64,000 bases of DNA from positions 4,402,001-4,466,000 of the forward strand of contig NZ_JAZHRT010000001.1 in assembly GCF_036924535.1 (NCBI RefSeq), written 5' to 3'. Of the stretch, positions 60,550-64,000 are shown piece by piece. Numbering within the stretch: position 1 is the first letter of the stretch; each line of letters starts with the position of its first letter. Both the position numbers and the translations under genes were made by a program. The notes below the pieces were generated by a model. It was not told where the DNA came from and did no database searches. It saw nothing but the letters and a program-made list of their open reading frames with translations. The stretch comes from Bradyrhizobium sp. AZCC 2262 (GTDB lineage Bacteria > Pseudomonadota > Alphaproteobacteria > Rhizobiales > Xanthobacteraceae).

Positions 60550-61340
60550 GATGCCGCTTCCTCGATATCGTGGCAGAGCAAAAGCCGGCCATCCTCGCGC
60601 CGGAATTCCCTGAGCAGGCGCTGGGTTGCCCGGCCGGCGCGGCGGTCGTCGAAAACGACGGCGCTGGAAATCCAGGGCGTCGCGTCGTCGAGTAGCGCCC
60701 CAGTCGTCCAGGCGGCATCGGTGGCGTAGATGACCGGACCGGTTTCGTCTCGCCAGAAGATTCCGAAATGGCCAAAGGCATGTCCCGGCAACGGCACCGC
60801 CAGATAGGCCCCACCACCGAACAGATCATATCCTTCGCCGAGCACCGTGCCGGTCGGCAACCGTCGCATGCCCTGAAGCGGTAGCAGCCGGCGCTCGAAA
60901 TCGTGCGGGATCAATTCCCTGAATATCCCGTGGTGCAAGGCCGCAGCCGAACTCATGGCCAAAACCCGACGCGTCGCGTCGCCACAGGCAATGATCCCCG
61001 CGCGCGAAAATGCACGCAGGCTTGAGATGTGATCGGCGTGGAAATGGGTGACGACGACAAGACGGACATCGTCCGCGGTGGCTCCCATGTTCCGAAGCAT
61101 GGCCTCCGGCGCCGCGTTCGCATTCAAGTCCGGGCGAAGCACCGAACTATAGAACCGCAAGGCGGCAGTCCGCGGTCCGCGCGTGACCTCCGTTCCCATG
61201 CCGGTATCGACAAGGCACAGACCTCTCTCCTTCAGATCAATCAGGCCATATCGGACGGACAGCCTGATGATCTTCAGCCCTGCGCCTCGCCTGACGAGCC
61301 CGGCAAACACATCGATATGCGCGCTGTTGAAAAGCTTCAT
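60546..61340 (-). CDS. Metallo-beta-lactamase-fold hydrolase
   Basis: The 264-aa protein has the MBL zinc motif THFHADH (residues 98-104), a further LPGHAFGHFG with the third His near 185, YATDAAW with the bridging Asp, and a late LLCHDIE. The pattern is that of lactonase- or thioesterase-like members. In this cluster it could release an acyl thioester or open a lactone, but no substrate can be assigned. Four-base overlaps link it to both neighbours. Confidence 0.82.
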   Translation of the reverse strand: MKLFNSAHIDVFAGLVRRGAGLKIIRLSVRYGLIDLKERGLCLVDTGMGTEVTRGPRTAALRFYSSVLRPDLNANAAPEAMLRNMGATADDVRLVVVTHFHADHISSLRAFSRAGIIACGDATRRVLAMSSAAALHHGIFRELIPHDFERRLLPLQGMRRLPTGTVLGEGYDLFGGGAYLAVPLPGHAFGHFGIFWRDETGPVIYATDAAWTTGALLDDATPWISSAVVFDDRRAGRATQRLLREFRREDGRLLLCHDIEEAAS

Positions 61341-62320
61341 GACGCCTCGCCGCCGGAGAAGGTCCGGCGCAAGCCTTCGTCAAACCCGATCTTCGGCCGC
61401 CATCCGATTTCGTCCCGGATGGCCGACAAGTCCAGCGTCTGGCTGAACGCGAGCAACCCCGCCGAATAGGCGGTCACGATTGGCTCGCGCGCGGGCCGGA
61501 AGGTTTTATGAAATCTCTCGATCGCACGGATGGCTGCAAGCGCGAGCGGCCATGGTACCTCGCGCCAACGTACATCGACGCCGGCGAGTTTCGCGCTTGC
61601 AGTTATGATGTCGCGGATAGAAACGGCTTCGCCTCCCGAAACATTGTAAGTCGCGCCTGCGGCCTTGTCTCGTTGGGAGAGTATGCTGGCAATCGCCGCC
61701 ACGACGTCGTCGACATGGGTGAGATCGATCACGGAACGACCGCCGCGGAATGATGGCACGGGCCCTCTTTTCGCAGCCCTCAACAATCGGGGCAGCAACG
61801 CCTTGTCTCCCTTTCCATAGATGCCGCGGGGCCGCACGATGGTAACCGGAAAATCCGCAGCCGCTCGAACCAGCTTTTCCGCGGCCGCCTTGCTCCAGGC
61901 GTAGTCATTGACCGGCACGGGAAGTTCGGAACGCTCGTTGACGTTCAACTGGTCGCCGAACCTGAAATAAACGCTCGACGACGATACATAGACAAAATGC
62001 GGCGTTCCCCATCGCCTGGCCTGATCCAGCAGATTGGCGGTTGCCGTCACATTGTTGCGCTCGAAATCGTGCCGCGGTCCCCAATTCGACGACAGGCCCG
62101 CGCAATGGACCACGCTGTCGATCTTCGCCATCGCGAGCGAGGATAATGACGCGGCATCTGCGAGATCGCACGTCGCAACCGCGATCGGCTGGTCCTTTAG
62201 GGTTTCCCGCAAGGCGGCGGAACGTCCGAGCGCGATGACCTCGCCGTCGCCCGCCGCGAGGTGGCGGGCGACGCGAGCCCCAAGGAATCCGCCAGCCCCC
62301 GTCACCACGATCCGCGACAT
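61337..62320 (-). CDS. NAD-dependent epimerase/dehydratase-family reductase
   Basis: The 327-aa extended SDR enzyme begins with IVVTGAGGFLGARVARHLAAG (NAD-binding TGxxGxxG), has VYVSSSSVYFR and the catalytic NDYAWSKAAAEKL (Tyr-x3-Lys near residue 143), and RPRGIYGKGDKALLP. It resembles 3-beta-hydroxysteroid dehydrogenase and OleD-like reductases that act on beta-keto acyl products. Its ATG directly follows the ketosynthase stop, suggesting the two act in succession. Confidence 0.85.
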   Translation of the reverse strand: MSRIVVTGAGGFLGARVARHLAAGDGEVIALGRSAALRETLKDQPIAVATCDLADAASLSSLAMAKIDSVVHCAGLSSNWGPRHDFERNNVTATANLLDQARRWGTPHFVYVSSSSVYFRFGDQLNVNERSELPVPVNDYAWSKAAAEKLVRAAADFPVTIVRPRGIYGKGDKALLPRLLRAAKRGPVPSFRGGRSVIDLTHVDDVVAAIASILSQRDKAAGATYNVSGGEAVSIRDIITASAKLAGVDVRWREVPWPLALAAIRAIERFHKTFRPAREPIVTAYSAGLLAFSQTLDLSAIRDEIGWRPKIGFDEGLRRTFSGGEAS

Positions 62321-63322
62321 CTAGATCTCGATCGCCATTCCGCCGAACGACACGCCGGCGGACGTACCCACCAGGATGACCTTCGATCCCCTGCGTATCT
62401 GCTGTTTCATCCTTGCAAAATGCAGGGCAGTCGGGATCGAGGCGGCCACCTGATTGCCGTGCGTGGCGACGATATCGATGACCTTTTCGCGCGGGAAACC
62501 GCAGCGCTTGACGAGATGGGCAAGCGCGAGCGGGCTGGCCTGGTGCGGGACGACGATATCGACGCTGTCGCGATCCCAGTTCGCGCTGGCAAGAAGATGG
62601 TCGACAAAATCGGGAAATTTGCCTGCTGTCAGCTTGAACAGTTCACGCCCGTTCATCTGAAAGAAACTACCCGCCGCGAACCGCTCGGGCTCCCGGTGGA
62701 GATCAATTCCCGTGCCGCCGGAGGCGAGTTGACAGGCCTCATAGCCCTCATGATGGGTTTCAAATCGGCTGGCACGAACGTAGCTCGCCGCGTTCGATTC
62801 CGGACGCGTCAGCACGGCGGCCGCCGCGCCATCCCCGAACAATCCCGCCGTGGCGGGGTCGCTGCGCCATGGCAAGGCGCGCGAGGCGATTTCCGAGGAA
62901 ACGACAAGCACGCATTGATAGCGGCCGGCGGCGATCATCGATGTGGCGACATCGAAGCCTGAGAGGAAGCTCAGGCAGGTCGAGTTGACGTCAAGGGTTG
63001 CGCAACTCCCGCTCGGTATGTCCAGGTGTCGCGCGATCAGCGGTGCGGTGGCGGGAATCGAATATTTGGGGACGGCGCTGGCGAATATCACCAGATCGAT
63101 CGATGAAGGCGAGATGCCGGCTTCAGCAATCGCCTCTTTCGCTGCGGACGCGGCAAGCTCATCCTGCGATTCCGGACCGCATACAAAGCGCTCCCTGACA
63201 CCGCAGTTCTCCTCGATCCACCCCTCGCGCTTTCCAATCTGGCGATCGAGAGATTTTGAACTGACTTGCTTTTGCGGAAGAAAGGATCCGGTTCCGCACA
63301 AATTGAATGCAATGCCTGCCAT
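62321..63322 (-). CDS. Ketosynthase III (FabH-like 3-oxoacyl synthase)
   Basis: This 333-aa thiolase-fold enzyme starts MAGIAFNLCGTGSFLPQKQV and has the full catalytic triad: Cys116 in LDVNSTCLSFLSG, His260 in VVPHQASPLAL and Asn290 in ATHGNQVAASIP. The end VGTSAGVSFGGMAIEI is typical of KASIII. No acyl carrier protein is encoded nearby, so it may use CoA thioesters, like OleA-type condensing enzymes. The longer open frame upstream lacks similarity. It is the first clear gene of the five-gene minus-strand operon. Confidence 0.88.
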   Translation of the reverse strand: MAGIAFNLCGTGSFLPQKQVSSKSLDRQIGKREGWIEENCGVRERFVCGPESQDELAASAAKEAIAEAGISPSSIDLVIFASAVPKYSIPATAPLIARHLDIPSGSCATLDVNSTCLSFLSGFDVATSMIAAGRYQCVLVVSSEIASRALPWRSDPATAGLFGDGAAAAVLTRPESNAASYVRASRFETHHEGYEACQLASGGTGIDLHREPERFAAGSFFQMNGRELFKLTAGKFPDFVDHLLASANWDRDSVDIVVPHQASPLALAHLVKRCGFPREKVIDIVATHGNQVAASIPTALHFARMKQQIRRGSKVILVGTSAGVSFGGMAIEI

Positions 63323-63816
63323 AGCGGCTCTGATTCGATTGATAATCATCAATCTACGGCATCCCAACGCCAATCGCCATGCGGCATCGAACCGGTCGTA
63401 CCAACCTTTAATTGTACCGGGGGCGGTGAGGCCTCCTGTGGGGAATTCGGCCGCCGAAGGCGTCAGCCGACGCACCGTTCCGCGCCGGGCGGACCGTCCA
63501 AAAGCAGCGGCGGCTATGCGGCTAGCTTAAGCGCCGGCGGCGGGCAGGCTGGCTGCGGCGATGGCCACGATCTGGGACAGCCGGCGTCCGATCCGGGAGG
63601 ACGCGCTGCTCAGCAATGAACGAACCTGTCGCATCTCTTCGTCTTCCATATGCGCCGGGGGGCAAAGGCGCACAGGGAAGATGGTCTTGCGCGGCTAAGT
63701 AGTCGATATCCCTCGGAAAATAGCAATGCGCGCTTCGTCCGGGGGTCGATCGGCAGTGGATTTATTGCCCCGATCGCCCCGGCGGCGACTGAGATTTTCT
63801 CCGCGGATTCCGGCCT
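63323..63816. other. Gap between ketosynthase III and partial SDR gene
   Basis: About 490 bases without a firmly supported gene; it should contain the promoter of the ketosynthase operon. One 40-codon frame (63527-63649) is listed separately as weak. No hairpin with a T-run was recognised. Confidence 0.5.
63527..63649 (-). CDS. Possible 40-aa peptide upstream of the ketosynthase (weak)
   Basis: A minus-strand frame reads MEDEEMRQVRSLLSSASSRI, then GRRLSQIVAIAAASLPAAGA and a stop: an acidic start and an amphipathic helix. It has no DSL-type phosphopantetheine motif and so is not an acyl carrier protein. Nothing supports expression except its position. Confidence 0.25.
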   Translation of the reverse strand: MEDEEMRQVRSLLSSASSRIGRRLSQIVAIAAASLPAAGA

Positions 63817-64000
63817 TCATAGCCCGGTAATCCCGCTGTCGACCGCCAGCGCCTGCGCGTTGACGTAAACGCTCTCGTCCGAGATGAAAAACAGCGCCGC
63901 GTAGGCGATTTCCCAGCCCGTCGCCATCCGCCCGAACGGCACGCCCGACGCGCTTCGCGATGGGCGGCCGGCGCTGGTCTGCCGGCCGAGCGGCGTATCG
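63817..64000 (-). CDS. Short-chain dehydrogenase/reductase, C-terminal fragment cut by window edge
   Basis: The last 60 codons of a classical SDR are visible: DTPLGRQTSAGRP, GVPFGRMATGWEIAYAALFF, and ISDESVYVNAQALAVDSGIT ending in GL. The PFGRM...A..FL.SDES.Y..GQ.L.VDGG pattern is diagnostic, with GQ replaced by AQ and DGG by DSG. The catalytic part lies outside the window. Its relation to the ketosynthase cluster is unknown, since a 490-base gap separates them. Confidence 0.85.
   Translation of the reverse strand, partial: DTPLGRQTSAGRPSRSASGVPFGRMATGWEIAYAALFFISDESVYVNAQALAVDSGITGL

Noticed and set aside
1..64000. CRISPR arrays, tRNA or rRNA genes
   Set aside because: No regularly spaced direct repeats, tRNA-like GTTCGAATCC-type arms with acceptor stems, or rRNA signatures were seen on reading both strands; a dedicated scan was not possible.

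Overview
The window looks like a chromosomal segment of a Bradyrhizobium-type alphaproteobacterium. The evidence is the high GC content, rhizobial gene sets (ChvE/GguAB, Cys-type membrane formate dehydrogenase with DUF3305/DUF3306 partners, C-P lyase with PhnF), GGAAC-N16-CGTT promoters of the alphaproteobacterial general stress sigma factor, and palindromic intergenic repeats. Strain identity cannot be read from the sequence. No rRNA, tRNA or CRISPR array was seen.

Phosphonate region (1-13.2 kb). A compact minus-strand C-P lyase operon phnGHIJKLMN, with phnN cut by the left edge, faces a divergent phnF repressor gene across a promoter that carries both a PhnF-type palindrome and a Pho box. 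Behind phnF lies a minus-strand phnCDEE importer. Divergent from phnC is a second phosphonate set with its own triple Pho-box repeat: a hexapeptide-repeat transferase, a second, divergent PhnM and a 2H phosphoesterase-like DUF1045 protein.

An IS630-family element (13.28-14.33 kb) sits in the stop codon of gguB and rebuilds that codon.

Sugar region (14.3-28.6 kb). The chvE-gguA-gguB importer is followed by an overlapping operon: YtfQ-YtfR-YtfT-YjfF-type importer, FadR-type regulator, L-arabinose/D-galactose 1-dehydrogenase, mutarotase and SMP-30 lactonase. Together these describe uptake and oxidative (non-phosphorylating) entry of arabinose/galactose. A divergent galactarate dehydratase gene (garD) carries a one-base frameshift.

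Small stress-type genes (28.6-31.9 kb). This stretch holds a host-attachment family protein, a CBS-pair protein and several tiny exported or hypothetical proteins. Five have GGAAC-N16-CGTT-like promoters, and at least two small genes appear frameshifted.

Formate dehydrogenase module (31.9-46.3 kb). The structural genes fdoGHI are flanked by a TAT-target small protein, an HTH-TorD fusion chaperone, DUF3306, DUF3305, DUF6352-like, DUF6505-like and biotin/lipoate-ligase-like genes upstream, and a 51-aa membrane peptide, DUF971 and a WD40-cytochrome c fusion downstream. A multi-cluster ferredoxin protein and an Mrp/NBP35 ATPase are divergent.

Catabolic region (46.9-55.6 kb). A GntR regulator and a histone-deacetylase-fold amidohydrolase are divergent from a class II aldolase-like protein, a dipeptide-type ABC importer with fused ATPases and a 2-hydroxyacid dehydrogenase. 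A relic of a second copy of the regulator-amidohydrolase junction lies at 55.65-55.87 kb.

Right end (56.0-64.0 kb). This is a compact and apparently uncharacterised biosynthetic-type cluster: FabH-like ketosynthase III, NAD-dependent reductase, metallo-beta-lactamase hydrolase, CapK/F390-type adenylating enzyme and ATP-grasp ligase on the minus strand, with a GNAT-like acyltransferase and a Rieske oxygenase converging on the plus strand. An SDR gene is cut by the right edge.
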